A stretch of DNA of 64,000 nucleotides from Fodinibius sp036381435 (GTDB lineage Bacteria > Bacteroidota > Rhodothermia > Balneolales > Balneolaceae). A model generated the notes under the pieces. The model was not told the DNA's origin. It ran no database searches and saw nothing but the letters and a program-made list of their open reading frames with translations. The DNA lies in assembly GCA_036381435.1 (NCBI GenBank), contig DASVCW010000021.1, forward strand, positions 42,978 through 106,977, given 5' to 3'. Shown here one piece after another: positions 1 through 8,366 of this stretch. Numbering within the stretch: the first letter of the stretch is position 1; every line of letters starts with the position of its first letter. The position numbers were made by a program, and so were the translations under genes.

Positions 1-166
1 TTCGCATCAGTCAATCGTAAAGGTTTGAGCCGTACAAAATTTTTATAGCTGTTTAATTCCTAATTCAGGTTAAATTATGTTTCAAGTAATTAGCAGTACT
101 TTGAATTGGCAGTTAGCGTGCTTATAATGATCTTTTTCAAACCAAAAATGAAAACTGACAGCGATT

Positions 167-1186
167 ATGAAATTCAGAAATATGATATGGACGCTGGCTG
201 TGCTGCTTTTTGCGGGGTGCGCTGCGAGTGAAGGTTCAGACATTGAACAAGATACGACAAAGAAAGAATGGGCTATCGTCATTCATGGCGGAGCGGGAGC
301 AATTTCAAAAGATAAACCTGATTCCGTTAAGCAGGCTTATAAAAATGATTTAGATGAAGCCCTTTCTATTGGAGAAGAAATTCTTAAAAACGGCGGTTCT
401 GCACTTGATGCGGTTGAAAGTGTAATCAATTACCTGGAGGATAATCCGAGGTTTAATGCGGGGAAAGGTGCCGTTTATACTCACGAAGGACGTCATGAAC
501 TGGATGCTGCTATCATGATTGGAAATACCCGTGAAGCCGGTGCCATTACCGGAGTGACAACAGTGAAAAACCCCATTTCTCTGGCGCGTTTGGTAATGGA
601 AGAGTCAAAGCACGTAATGTTCTCGGGACAAGGTGCCGAAGCATTTGCCGATAAAGTAGATGTAGAGCGTGTACCCAATAGCTATTTTGATACTGAAGCT
701 CGTTATAAGTCTTTACAGCGGGTGCTGGAAGCTGAAAAAAACGATGAGCAGGCAAGTTTGCATAAAAAAACCAATAATAAATATAGGTTTGGAACGGTAG
801 GCTGCGTAGCGCTGGATAAAAACGGAATGCTTGTAGCGGGGACATCAACCGGCGGCATGACCAATAAAATGTATGGACGCGTTGGAGATGTGCCTATTAT
901 CGGTTCAGGAACCTACGCCAGTGATATGGTGGCGGTTTCGATGACTGGCTGGGGCGAGAAGATTATGAGGGCTGTATCAGGACATACTGTAAGTTCCTAT
1001 ATGAAGTTTAAGCCTGCAACTTTGGAGGAAGCGGCACATTATCTGCTTCAGGATGTGCTGAATCCGGGCGAAGCGGGGATGATTGCCGTAGATAAATATG
1101 GAAATATGTTTATGGGTATGAATACTCAGGGCATGTACCGGGGCCAATCTGATTCAGAAGGGAACCGCAAGATTGCAATTTGGTAA
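167..1186 (+). CDS. isoaspartyl peptidase / plant-type L-asparaginase, exported lipoprotein
   Basis: This is an N-terminal nucleophile hydrolase that would cleave isoaspartyl dipeptides or asparagine. Residues 1-18 form a lipoprotein signal with lipobox LFAGC (Cys18), so it probably acts in the periplasm. The IVIHGGAG motif follows near residue 38. The autoproteolysis site is the Gly-Thr in RFGTVGC, with Thr210 as the expected nucleophile, followed by the GTSTGGM and GSGTYAS substrate-binding motifs. At 339 residues it has the usual family length plus the signal. It is monocistronic, and the downstream pseudogene is unrelated. The family call is very secure; the preferred substrate cannot be read from sequence. 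Confidence 0.95.
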   Translation: MKFRNMIWTLAVLLFAGCAASEGSDIEQDTTKKEWAIVIHGGAGAISKDKPDSVKQAYKNDLDEALSIGEEILKNGGSALDAVESVINYLEDNPRFNAGKGAVYTHEGRHELDAAIMIGNTREAGAITGVTTVKNPISLARLVMEESKHVMFSGQGAEAFADKVDVERVPNSYFDTEARYKSLQRVLEAEKNDEQASLHKKTNNKYRFGTVGCVALDKNGMLVAGTSTGGMTNKMYGRVGDVPIIGSGTYASDMVAVSMTGWGEKIMRAVSGHTVSSYMKFKPATLEEAAHYLLQDVLNPGEAGMIAVDKYGNMFMGMNTQGMYRGQSDSEGNRKIAIW

Positions 1187-1257
1187 TTTATATAGTGGTA
1201 TAAGGTATAGGGGAAATAAGGTATAAGTATTCCCTTTCCTTATACTAATTTTATTAT

Positions 1258-1858
1258 CATAACTCTCTTGAGTGGCTCTTTCAGTTTGGAGAAATTGAGC
1301 AGATTGAGGGCGTGCAGAACGATTACCCGCAGTTGATTGAGCGGTAGGCGCTGTGGCTATGGGTTCAACAACTTATGAATGGGTGGTAGGACATGAAAAG
1401 TTGCTTGAAAATTCGAGAAAATGGCCCTATGAAATTCCAACGTGGGTATTCAGTAGCCGGAAATTGCCTGTTGTTGATGGCGCGGATATTCGTTTTGTTC
1501 GTGGTGATTTCACGCCTATCCATGCCGAAATGGTGAAAGTTACCGGCGCAAGAACGTTTGGCTTGCCGGCGGTGGTGAGCTTGTAGGGCAGTTTCATGAT
1601 TCTGGCCTGCTAGATAAACTTATTCTCAGCGTTGCTCCCGTCATGCTTGCTTCGGGTGCGCCAATATTGCCACGAAATATTACCACCCCTCCATTAAAGC
1701 TGGTTGATGTGCAAAAACATGGCGATGTATTTGCGGTTCTAACCTACAAAGTGCAAAAAAGGCTGAGAGCAGAAGAAGGGGTAGTTAATTTAAAACTTCT
1801 ATACTTCCATCACAGAGCAGGCGAAATAAAGAAATTCTATCAATTGAGAAACTTATAA
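1258..1858 (+). pseudogene. DHFR/RibD-C-fold protein, 5'-truncated with two frameshifts
   Basis: Three reading frames joined end to end give one protein of the dihydrofolate reductase-like (RibD C-terminal) family. The pieces are EWLFQFGEIEQIEG (from about 1265), then AMGSTTYEWV to about 1550, then WLAGGGELVGQFHDSGLLDK to about 1760. Each junction (near 1343, where an in-frame TAG appears, and near 1550) is repaired by adding one base. About 20 N-terminal residues are absent, and the coding similarity starts beside a GTATAAGG-type repeat. The original stop also seems lost, since the last 30 codons look non-homologous. Decay explains this better than sequencing error, because there are two shifts plus a truncation. 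Confidence 0.75.
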
Positions 1859-1890
1859 ACTTATACCCTGTACCTTTATACCTAATCTCC

Positions 1891-2649
1891 CTAAAGTCCT
1901 AAGAACTGCTCTCGTAACTCCTGAGTATAAATACCGATATCATTCCTTAGCTCAAAAAGCTGTTGATGGAAATAGTAATACTGTTTTCTGCTAAGGAAAC
2001 GGGAACTTTTTAGATCGCGTTGCAAGATGGTAAGGGCCTCATTGGCGCAGTGCAAGGCTTTTTTGGTGTAAGCGATATTACCGCCCAGAAAGTCGGGTTC
2101 AAAGCCGAAGGAATATCCTCCTGCAATTTTAGCACCGATTTTCAGCACGTTGCCTACAAAATCGTTGTACTGGGCCAGATATTTGGGGTTGATAGTTTCT
2201 GCCCACTGTAAAATAAGGGCTGCAAGTTCGCGGGAATCGTTATAGATATTTAGGGTATCTATAGAGCCATAATCAGACATCGTGAAGTCATCGCTGAGTT
2301 CTTTCCAGTCTTCGCCCTCATCGAAATCATCTTCCTCATCGAACAGGAACTCTTCATCTTCGAACTCATCAAAGAAGAAATCGTCGAGTTCATCATCCCA
2401 CTCATCAAGATCATCGTACTCATCGGGAAAATAAGCATCCTCAATTTGAAGCTCTTCTTCGATGAAAGCATCAACAGCGTCCAGCTCATCGGCATTATCC
2501 TGGAGCAGGGCCAGCCAGCGGGGTATATTTCCGGAAGGGTCGGGAGTGATAAATTGCCGCAAATGAGCGCTCATTTTCTCGATTTCATTCAGATGAGCTT
2601 CCCACCGGTGCTCATCCCAAAGGCCATCATTAAAATCATCATTGAACAT
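1891..2649 (-). CDS. uncharacterised acidic protein
   Basis: I do not recognise this 252-residue protein. It has no signal peptide or membrane segment, so it is probably cytoplasmic. Residues about 60-125 are extremely acidic, made of runs of Asp and Glu with interspersed Phe, Tyr and Trp. The flanks (1-55 and 130-252) look helical. The C-terminal half contains GAKIAGGYSFGFEPDFLGGN and then an alpha-helical tail. The acidic middle could be a flexible linker or a mimic of nucleic acid, but nothing in the neighbourhood supports a function. It has its own start about 180 bp upstream of PNP on the same strand. Confidence 0.75.
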   Translation of the reverse strand: MFNDDFNDGLWDEHRWEAHLNEIEKMSAHLRQFITPDPSGNIPRWLALLQDNADELDAVDAFIEEELQIEDAYFPDEYDDLDEWDDELDDFFFDEFEDEEFLFDEEDDFDEGEDWKELSDDFTMSDYGSIDTLNIYNDSRELAALILQWAETINPKYLAQYNDFVGNVLKIGAKIAGGYSFGFEPDFLGGNIAYTKKALHCANEALTILQRDLKSSRFLSRKQYYYFHQQLFELRNDIGIYTQELREQFLGL

Positions 2650-2825
2650 AGTGCGTAATGATTTAATATAAAAGAGTTAATAGTCGCTACTTCAATCTAA
2701 CAAAAAAGTTCCGCTTGAGACAACATCTTTTGTTAGTAAATTAACGATTTTTTGTGGCAAATAGGTATAGGAAATTTGAAGATCTTTTTAGTTTCCAGAC
2801 ACTTCGCAAATGCCTGCAACTTTCC

Positions 2826-3662
2826 CTACAACCGTTCCAGCACTCCCATAATTACCTGTGTCATCTTCGGTTCTGCCTGCCCCGCGGCTTCCAGTACCTG
2901 TTCAATGTTGATCGGTTCCAGCGCGTCGGGAAAACATTCATCGGTGATGACGGAAATGCCCATCACTTCCATGCCCATATGAATGGCAGCAATCACTTCG
3001 GGAACGGTGCTCATTCCGACTACGTCGGCACCGATCATTCTTAAAAAGCGGTATTCGGCTTTAGTTTCCATCGTAGGACCACTTAATGCCAGATAAACGC
3101 CTTGATGCATCCGGATTCCTTTATCCAGTGCCACGCTTTCGGCAATTTCAAGAAGACGTTCTGTGTAAGGCTCGCTCATGTCTGGAAAACGCGGGCCGAG
3201 TTCATCATCATTGGGGCCAATAAGTGGGTTATTGCCCAGCATGTTGATGTGGTCGTTGATGAGCATGATATCGCCGCGCTTGTAATTGGAATTCATTCCT
3301 CCGCAGGCGTTACTGACAATCAAAGTGCTTGCGCTAAGTGCTTTGATGAGCCGGATGGGAAAAGCAATTTGCTGCATGGTATAGCCTTCGTAATAGTGAA
3401 AACGTCCCTGCATAGCCACTACACTTTTGCCGCTGAGTGAACCGAAAAGCAGCCTTCCTGCATGACTTTCAACCGTAGAAACCGGGAAATGGGGGATATC
3501 GGCATAAGAAATGGTGTGCTTGACGTTGATTTCATCAGCCAGATGGCCAAGTCCTGTTCCAAGAATAATCAAATACTCGGGACGTTCATCGGTTTGATCT
3601 TGAATAAAGGCAAGGGCTTCATCACGCTTTTGACGGAATTCTTCTACTGATTCTCGAGGCAT
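2826..3662 (-). CDS. purine-nucleoside phosphorylase (trimeric class)
   Basis: It performs phosphorolysis of inosine or guanosine to base and (deoxy)ribose 1-phosphate in purine salvage. The GTGLGHLAD phosphate-binding motif lies near residue 35. It is followed by the FPVSTVESHAG and MQGRFHYYEGY motifs, then NACGGMN, and the C-terminal GMSTVPEVIAA and ITDECFPDAL segments of class II PNPs. The 278-residue length is normal for the trimeric family. It is the last gene of a minus-strand series that begins with yggS. About 130 bp and a GTATAAGG-type repeat separate it from divIVA, so co-transcription is uncertain. Confidence 0.95.
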   Translation of the reverse strand: MPRESVEEFRQKRDEALAFIQDQTDERPEYLIILGTGLGHLADEINVKHTISYADIPHFPVSTVESHAGRLLFGSLSGKSVVAMQGRFHYYEGYTMQQIAFPIRLIKALSASTLIVSNACGGMNSNYKRGDIMLINDHINMLGNNPLIGPNDDELGPRFPDMSEPYTERLLEIAESVALDKGIRMHQGVYLALSGPTMETKAEYRFLRMIGADVVGMSTVPEVIAAIHMGMEVMGISVITDECFPDALEPINIEQVLEAAGQAEPKMTQVIMGVLERL

Positions 3663-3791
3663 GTGATTGGCTGTAATTTTAGATTGAAATAGCGTTGAGA
3701 AGATAGGAAATCAATAGTAGAAAAGGTATAGGGGAATAGTATATGATAGGGATTCCTTATACCGTATTTCCCTATACCCTTATATCTAACA

Positions 3792-4409
3792 TTAATCCAG
3801 CTCATCAATAATATCATCCACATTTTCAGCACCGGGAGAGAGTGGAGAATCCTCATCAAAATCCGCTGAGTTTTCAGCAGCAAACTTTTTCTTTTGAAGA
3901 CTGTTATTCAGATTATTTGAAATGGGATTGTCATCAGCGGGAATCGTGAAAAGAGCGGCTTCATCTTCGGAGAACTGTTCCAGCGATTCACGGGCAAGTT
4001 CCAGATAGGAGCGAATACCACCGATAATCTCTTTACGACGGTCGAGCAGGCGGATTACACTTTGACGCACCTGCTGGCGTTGCTGTGTGGCTTCCCGAAT
4101 GATAGATTGAGCCTCAATTTCTGCTTTTTCTATTTTATTACGGGCTTCATTACGGGCACCGGAAAGTTTTTGTTCAGCCGAGTTTTTGGCTGTCTGTAAG
4201 GTTTCATGAAGTGCTTCTTCCACCTTTTCATAGTGTTTCAGCTTTCCTTCCAGCGTTTCGATTTGCTTTTCCAGCTCGCGGTTTTTAGATACGAGATGCT
4301 CCCATTCATTTGAAATCAAGTTGAGAAAAGCCTGAACTTCTGCCTTGTCATAACCACGTATCGCTTTTTCAAATTTTTGCTGCTTTATTTCCAGTGCCGT
4401 TAATTTCAT
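3792..4409 (-). CDS. DivIVA-domain coiled-coil protein
   Basis: This cytoplasmic scaffold-type protein carries a typical DivIVA N-terminus. MKLTALEIKQQKFEKAIRGY then YDKAEVQAFLN (residues 1-32) is the membrane-binding/coiled-coil signature. Residues 33-140 are a long Glu/Lys-rich coiled coil, followed by a shorter helix around 125-150. The C-terminal 50 residues are acidic and low-complexity. DivIVA proteins recognise curved membrane and organise division or polar growth. Its position downstream of yggS recalls the Firmicute ylmE-to-divIVA gene order. Role in this organism is inferred. Confidence 0.88.
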   Translation of the reverse strand: MKLTALEIKQQKFEKAIRGYDKAEVQAFLNLISNEWEHLVSKNRELEKQIETLEGKLKHYEKVEEALHETLQTAKNSAEQKLSGARNEARNKIEKAEIEAQSIIREATQQRQQVRQSVIRLLDRRKEIIGGIRSYLELARESLEQFSEDEAALFTIPADDNPISNNLNNSLQKKKFAAENSADFDEDSPLSPGAENVDDIIDELD

Positions 4410-4449
4410 AACTGTTGTACCTTTTTATCCAATTTGTAATGATAACGAA

Positions 4450-4794
4450 CTACTCACGTAACATATTCCGTAGGTTACTGCCTTCTGCTTCTCTTTTTGT
4501 CGGTTCAGCATCTTCAATTTCAATACTTTTTGCAGCGACATCATCCCGCGATTGAGCTGGTGAATCTAATTGTGCCTCCGGTTCATCACCTGCAATTATA
4601 GCCTCTAGGTTTTGAATTCGTCGCTCGCTGTCTTTTTTATGTTTCGAGAATGCTCTTGCCAACCGGTTAAAGGCTTCTTCATCAAAGTTGCTTCTGTTAA
4701 TGCGTGCTCTGATGAGGCTAAAAATATTTCCAAAAATGAAGAAAGTTAATCCTACACCTCCGGCAATAGCGATTATTGCAACTAATTCTTCCAT
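4450..4794 (-). CDS. small PspB-like membrane protein (second copy)
   Basis: This 114-residue protein has one N-terminal transmembrane segment (about residues 4-28, IIAIAGGVGLTFFIFGNIFSLI). A basic stretch follows, then an amphipathic segment ending RRIQNLEAIIAGDEPEA (about 57-73). That last motif is shared with the upstream gene and resembles the C-terminus of PspB envelope-stress proteins. The tail is acidic and divergent. Its ATG overlaps the TAA of the upstream gene in a TAATG arrangement, so the two are probably translationally coupled and may form a complex. The PspB link is a motif resemblance only. Confidence 0.75.
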   Translation of the reverse strand: MEELVAIIAIAGGVGLTFFIFGNIFSLIRARINRSNFDEEAFNRLARAFSKHKKDSERRIQNLEAIIAGDEPEAQLDSPAQSRDDVAAKSIEIEDAEPTKREAEGSNLRNMLRE

Positions 4795-5108
4795 TATTTA
4801 TTCCTCCTTTTGTTTGCAATGTTTGAAACCTGCTCTCTATTTTCTTCGACAATAGGCTCTTCATCAATCTCAATTTCTTCCATGCCTCTTCCTGCACCGG
4901 TTTTGAATTCATCCGGCTCGCCTGCCGCAATTGCTTCCAGGTTCTCAATACGTGTTTTTAATGAATTTACCAGCTTGCGCACTTCGTCAACCTCTTGCTC
5001 GTTGTGGCGGTTTCGTTCCATCATTTTCATCTTGTTCTTCTGGTATTCCATGATAAAACCACCAATAATTGCAACGAGTGGAATAAGAACCCAAATCCAT
5101 GCAGCCAT
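4794..5108 (-). CDS. small PspB-like membrane protein (first copy)
   Basis: This 104-residue protein has an N-terminal transmembrane helix (MAAWIWVLIPLVAIIGGFIM), a basic cytoplasmic stretch, and a helical segment with RKLVNSLKTRIENLEAIAAG (about 45-64). The RIENLEAI motif repeats in the next gene and matches the pattern in PspB, a partner of the phage-shock regulator PspC. It lies between yggS and divIVA on the same strand. No pspA, pspC or pspF is in view, so the role could equally lie in envelope or division-site organisation. Confidence 0.75.
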   Translation of the reverse strand: MAAWIWVLIPLVAIIGGFIMEYQKNKMKMMERNRHNEQEVDEVRKLVNSLKTRIENLEAIAAGEPDEFKTGAGRGMEEIEIDEEPIVEENREQVSNIANKRRNK

Positions 5109-5232
5109 GATAAAACCTGTTTAGATTACTCGTATCGCGTATCAATCAGTCCTAAATGTAGAATACGCTTTACGCACTATTTAAATGTACTAAATCTTAA
5201 GGAGATTGAACATTTTATACTGTTAAATTGGC

Positions 5233-5931
5233 TTAATAGTTTCGTTCTCCGAAAATAGCACGTCCCACCCGAACCATAGTTGATCCTTCTTCAATCGCAA
5301 TTTCCAAATCGTGAGTCATACCCATTGAAAGGTGCTTAAGGGCAATGTTTTTGGATTCATAAGAGCGATGCTCATCTCGTAGCTTACGAAGCAGGCGAAA
5401 TTCAGGGCGAATATCTTCGGGGTCATCAGCAAAAGCGGCCATTCCCATAAGCCCCTGAATATGCACATAATCAAGTCCCTGCGCATATTTCAAGACCTTT
5501 TTAAGTTTCTCCGGTTCACAGCCGCTCTTTTGATCTTCATCGCTTATGTTGACCTGGATGAGCACATTGATGACTCGCTCAAGCCGTGAAGCTCGTTTCT
5601 CAATCTCTCGCAGCGTTTTTATTTTGGGGACTGAGTCAATCCAGTTCACCCGTTCAACCATGTATTTTATTTTATTGGTCTGAAGCGCCCCGATCATGTG
5701 CCACTGGATTTCGTCTTTGTCAAAAGCCTCCATCTTGTCCTGCAGTTCTTTGGCGCGGTTTTCACCAAAGTGAAGCTGCCCGCATTCAAAAGCTTCCTTA
5801 ACGGCATCCAACGGTTTCATTTTACTTACCGCAAGCAGCATCACTTCTTCCGGATTACGGTTCGCTTTTTGACAAGCTTTTTGAATCCGTTTTTTTACAT
5901 GTTCAATATTTTGACAGATGTCTTCGGGCAT
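5233..5931 (-). CDS. YggS-family pyridoxal-5'-phosphate homeostasis protein
   Basis: This is a single-domain PLP-binding protein with a fold-type III barrel, which buffers PLP and has no established catalytic activity. The PLP lysine is in LLAVSKMKP (about residue 37), followed by HFGENRAKELQDK, WHMIGALQTNK and IDSV. The C-terminal phosphate-binding segment is LSMGMTHDLEIAIEEGSTMVRVGRAIFG. The 232-residue length is typical. It is the first gene of the minus-strand series leading through two small membrane proteins to divIVA. The same enzyme family (ylmE) precedes divIVA in Firmicutes. Confidence 0.95.
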   Translation of the reverse strand: MPEDICQNIEHVKKRIQKACQKANRNPEEVMLLAVSKMKPLDAVKEAFECGQLHFGENRAKELQDKMEAFDKDEIQWHMIGALQTNKIKYMVERVNWIDSVPKIKTLREIEKRASRLERVINVLIQVNISDEDQKSGCEPEKLKKVLKYAQGLDYVHIQGLMGMAAFADDPEDIRPEFRLLRKLRDEHRSYESKNIALKHLSMGMTHDLEIAIEEGSTMVRVGRAIFGERNY

Positions 5932-6030
5932 TTGAAGCTAAGATAATTTTTTAAAAATTTACCAATGAAAAGAGTCTACCTATCATATCCTCTCGTTGCA
6001 AAATCCGCTGATAGCATCAGCGGAGGTTTC

Positions 6031-6083
6031 GTCCCCCTTTTGCCGAAGGCATTCCTACGGAAGAAGGGGGCGCAGGGGGATGG
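6031..6083. repeat. ORF-less copy of the C/G-run repeat that bounds the DUF559 unit
   Basis: The segment runs GTCCCCCTTTTGCCGAAGG through AGAAGGGGGCGCAGGGGGAT. It is an imperfect hairpin. The same order of blocks (AGTCC, GCCGAAGGC, AGAAGGGGGCGCAGGGGGAT) appears in reverse complement at 53400-53458 in the hemF 5' region. No gene is associated with it here. It lies in the 350-bp gap before the Nif3-like gene. Confidence 0.65.
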
Positions 6084-6124
6084 CCTTCTAGAATTCCTTT
6101 CATCAAACCCAAAAATAAGCTTTT

Positions 6125-6280
6125 ATGAAAGTTATTAAAATGCTATTTTACGGGTCTGAATTAAAGAATAATCAAAGTTTGGAAGATTTAACACTGAGTA
6201 TTTTTAAGTTCCACAGCAGGTTAAAAGAACGTTGTTCTAAAGGCTATAAGCCTGTAACCAAGAAGAACGGAGGCCAATAG
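6125..6280 (+). CDS. possible 51-residue small protein
   Basis: An ATG at 6125 opens a 51-codon frame (starts MKVIKMLFYG, ends KKNGGQ) that stops at 6278-6280, six bases before the next ATG. The protein is basic with no membrane segment or recognised motif. The GGAGG that serves the downstream Nif3-like gene lies inside its last codons. That layout suits a coupled upstream gene, but it would also arise by chance. No strong ribosome-binding site is seen upstream of 6125. It is offered as a candidate only. Confidence 0.35.
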   Translation: MKVIKMLFYGSELKNNQSLEDLTLSIFKFHSRLKERCSKGYKPVTKKNGGQ

Positions 6281-6285
6281 CCGGT

Positions 6286-7341
6286 ATGACGAGTCAAGTT
6301 CGGCATATTTCAACCTTCCTCAACCAATGGGCTCCGCCCTCTACCAAACTTGATTATGATAATGTAGGATTATTAGTCGGAGATCCCGCCCAGAAAATTT
6401 CGCGAATTCTTACCTGCCTTGACATCACCCTCGATGTTGTTGAAGAAGCTATTCAAAATGATTGTGAACTGATTGTTGCCCATCACCCGCTCATTTTTAA
6501 AAGTATTGACCGCATCAACCCGACCAATGAACAGGGCAAAATTATTTTCAAACTTATTAAGAATGATATTTCGCTCATCGCAGCTCATACCAATCTTGAT
6601 GCCGCGCTTGATGGCGTCTCTTTCGTGCTGGCCCAGCGACTGGGACTCGAAAATCTGAAGTTTCTGGATAACAGCTACAACATCAGCCGGAAAATCGTGC
6701 TCACCACCAATCATACGGATAGTGAGTCGGTATTGAAATTGTTGAATTATTATTCGGCTGAGGAAGCCCATTATTACAAGGTTGAAGGCAAAAAGGGCAA
6801 GCAGTTCACCTATGAAGCCATTATGGATCGACATAACGTCTCCGATTTGAAAAAGGAGCTTAAGAAAAACGGCTTACTTCATCGCGGCAGTTTCCAGGTG
6901 ATGGAAGTGGCAAGTCCCTCGAATAATGCCGGAATGGGTGTGGTAGGATTTTACCGGGATAAAGGCCTGACCCAGCAGCAGTTTTTAGAAGTAGTTTCGG
7001 ATGCTCTGAGTGTAAAAGCGGTGCGCTTTTCCGGCTCGGTGGACCGTATCAAAAAAGTAGCTGTGTGCGGCGGAGCGGGTGTATCGCTGGCACGCAAAGC
7101 AATTGGTGAAGGAGCGCAGGCCTTTGTAACCGCCGATATTAAATATCACGATTATTTTACCGATACAGAGAACTTTTTATTGGTTGATGCAGGCCATTAT
7201 GAAAGTGAAGTGCCGATGGTGAAGGCGCTTCAGCAAGAGCTAAGCGAGGCATTTGAAGAAATCGAAGTTCTTGAAACCGAAGTCATCACCAACCCAATGC
7301 AGGTTTTTATACCTGATCACAAACAAAACCAGCAGGAATAA
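6286..7341 (+). CDS. Nif3-like dinuclear metal-centre protein
   Basis: This is a Nif3/YbgI-family protein, often mislabelled GTP cyclohydrolase I type 2, whose biochemical role is unsettled. Metal-binding motifs are visible. VAHHPLIF (about residue 66) and AAHTNLDAALDGV (about 105) lie at the N-terminus, and LLVDAGHYESE (about 305) at the C-terminus. The 351-residue length corresponds to the long form with the PII-like middle domain. GGAGG lies 11 bases before the ATG. It is followed 17 bp later by the coiled-coil gene, the usual pairing of Nif3 with a CT398-type zinc-ribbon protein, and the two form an operon. Confidence 0.93.
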   Translation: MTSQVRHISTFLNQWAPPSTKLDYDNVGLLVGDPAQKISRILTCLDITLDVVEEAIQNDCELIVAHHPLIFKSIDRINPTNEQGKIIFKLIKNDISLIAAHTNLDAALDGVSFVLAQRLGLENLKFLDNSYNISRKIVLTTNHTDSESVLKLLNYYSAEEAHYYKVEGKKGKQFTYEAIMDRHNVSDLKKELKKNGLLHRGSFQVMEVASPSNNAGMGVVGFYRDKGLTQQQFLEVVSDALSVKAVRFSGSVDRIKKVAVCGGAGVSLARKAIGEGAQAFVTADIKYHDYFTDTENFLLVDAGHYESEVPMVKALQQELSEAFEEIEVLETEVITNPMQVFIPDHKQNQQE

Positions 7342-7358
7342 ACGACGATAAGCAATCT

Positions 7359-8093
7359 ATGGAAGAAGTACTTCAACAGTTAGCCAATCTACAATACATC
7401 GACAGCAGAATTGATGAACTGACCCAGTTGCGTGGAGATCTGCCCGAAGAAATTCTCGATATCGAAACCGACATCAACCGTTACGAAGCCAAACTCAAGC
7501 AGCTTGAAGAAGAGCAGCAGAACATGAAGCTGGAGAATGAAAGGCTGGAACTTGAGGTTAAAGATGCTCAGAGTAAAATGGAGAAATACGAAGAGCAGCA
7601 GATGACGGTGCGCAATAATCGCGAATACGATGCGCTTACCAAAGAGATTGATTCTCAAAAGCAGGTGATCGAAAATTCGGAGTCACGAAAGGAGGAGATT
7701 GAAAAACGCCTGGAAGAGATTGAGCCGGAAATGAAGCAGGTTGCCGAAAAGCTCGATGCTATCCGCGATTTGCATGAAGAAAAGCAGGAAAATCTCGACA
7801 AGGTTGTAAAAGAGACCGAAGAGGAAGAAAAAATGCTGATGAAGAAGCGTGATGATGTTAAAAAAGACATTGACGAACGCTATCTGAAAAGTTATGAACG
7901 CTTGCGTAACGGACTTTCAAATGGCCTCGCTGTGGTGCCGATGGAAAAGGGTGCTGCTCTGGGAATGGCTTTGCCTCCGCAAACACAGGTTGAAGTGCGA
8001 CGAAAAAGCAAAATCATCATCGATGAAAACAGCGGACGCATTGTGGTAGATCATTCCTTTTTCGATTCTGCCCAAAAGCAGCTTTCGCTTTAG
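7359..8093 (+). CDS. CT398-like coiled-coil protein lacking its zinc-ribbon cysteines
   Basis: Residues 1-165 form an almost continuous coiled coil. The C-terminal module (about 195-244) aligns with the C4 zinc ribbon of this family through the LPPQ motif and the KIII...GRIVVD segment. In the family those positions carry two CxxC pairs. Here the residues before LPPQ are GAALGMA and before GRIVVD are DENS, and no cysteine remains in the module. Such proteins are regularly encoded beside Nif3 and interact with secretion or nucleic-acid systems in other phyla. The metal-free ribbon is odd but the fold residues are conserved, so the gene is probably functional. Confidence 0.85.
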   Translation: MEEVLQQLANLQYIDSRIDELTQLRGDLPEEILDIETDINRYEAKLKQLEEEQQNMKLENERLELEVKDAQSKMEKYEEQQMTVRNNREYDALTKEIDSQKQVIENSESRKEEIEKRLEEIEPEMKQVAEKLDAIRDLHEEKQENLDKVVKETEEEEKMLMKKRDDVKKDIDERYLKSYERLRNGLSNGLAVVPMEKGAALGMALPPQTQVEVRRKSKIIIDENSGRIVVDHSFFDSAQKQLSL

Positions 8094-8299
8094 CTGTTAT
8101 CCGTGATTTTGATGTTTTTCCTTTTTTCACCCCTAAAGGGGACTTATTGTTGCTGAAATAATAAGTAGTGAAGCCTAATTTTATTTGGCAATCTTAAAAG
8201 GAAATTATTCTTTGAAAAGGCAATGTTCAAAGCCCCCTTTAGGGGGTATAATTGGCATAGATTTTTCGTATCTTTCTGTATGTGATGATCGGGTAATCG

Positions 8300-8366
8300 C
8301 CCCGCACATAACTTCTAATATTTATTTGTCTAATTTAGATTTTGTCCTTAGAAGTTATGTGCGGGG
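8300..8366 (+). repeat. P3 hairpin of rnpB built from the nuclease unit's inverted repeat
   Basis: A perfect 19-bp inverted repeat (8300-8318 and 8348-8366) closes a 29-nt AT-rich loop. Its arms begin CCCCGCACATAACTT and differ from the arms that flank the GIY-YIG gene (8657-8675, 8946-8964) at one position only (CTTCTAA against CTTTTAA). It occupies the place of helix P3, directly between the 5' strand of P2 and CR-I. It looks like an ORF-less copy of the same element. Confidence 0.9.
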
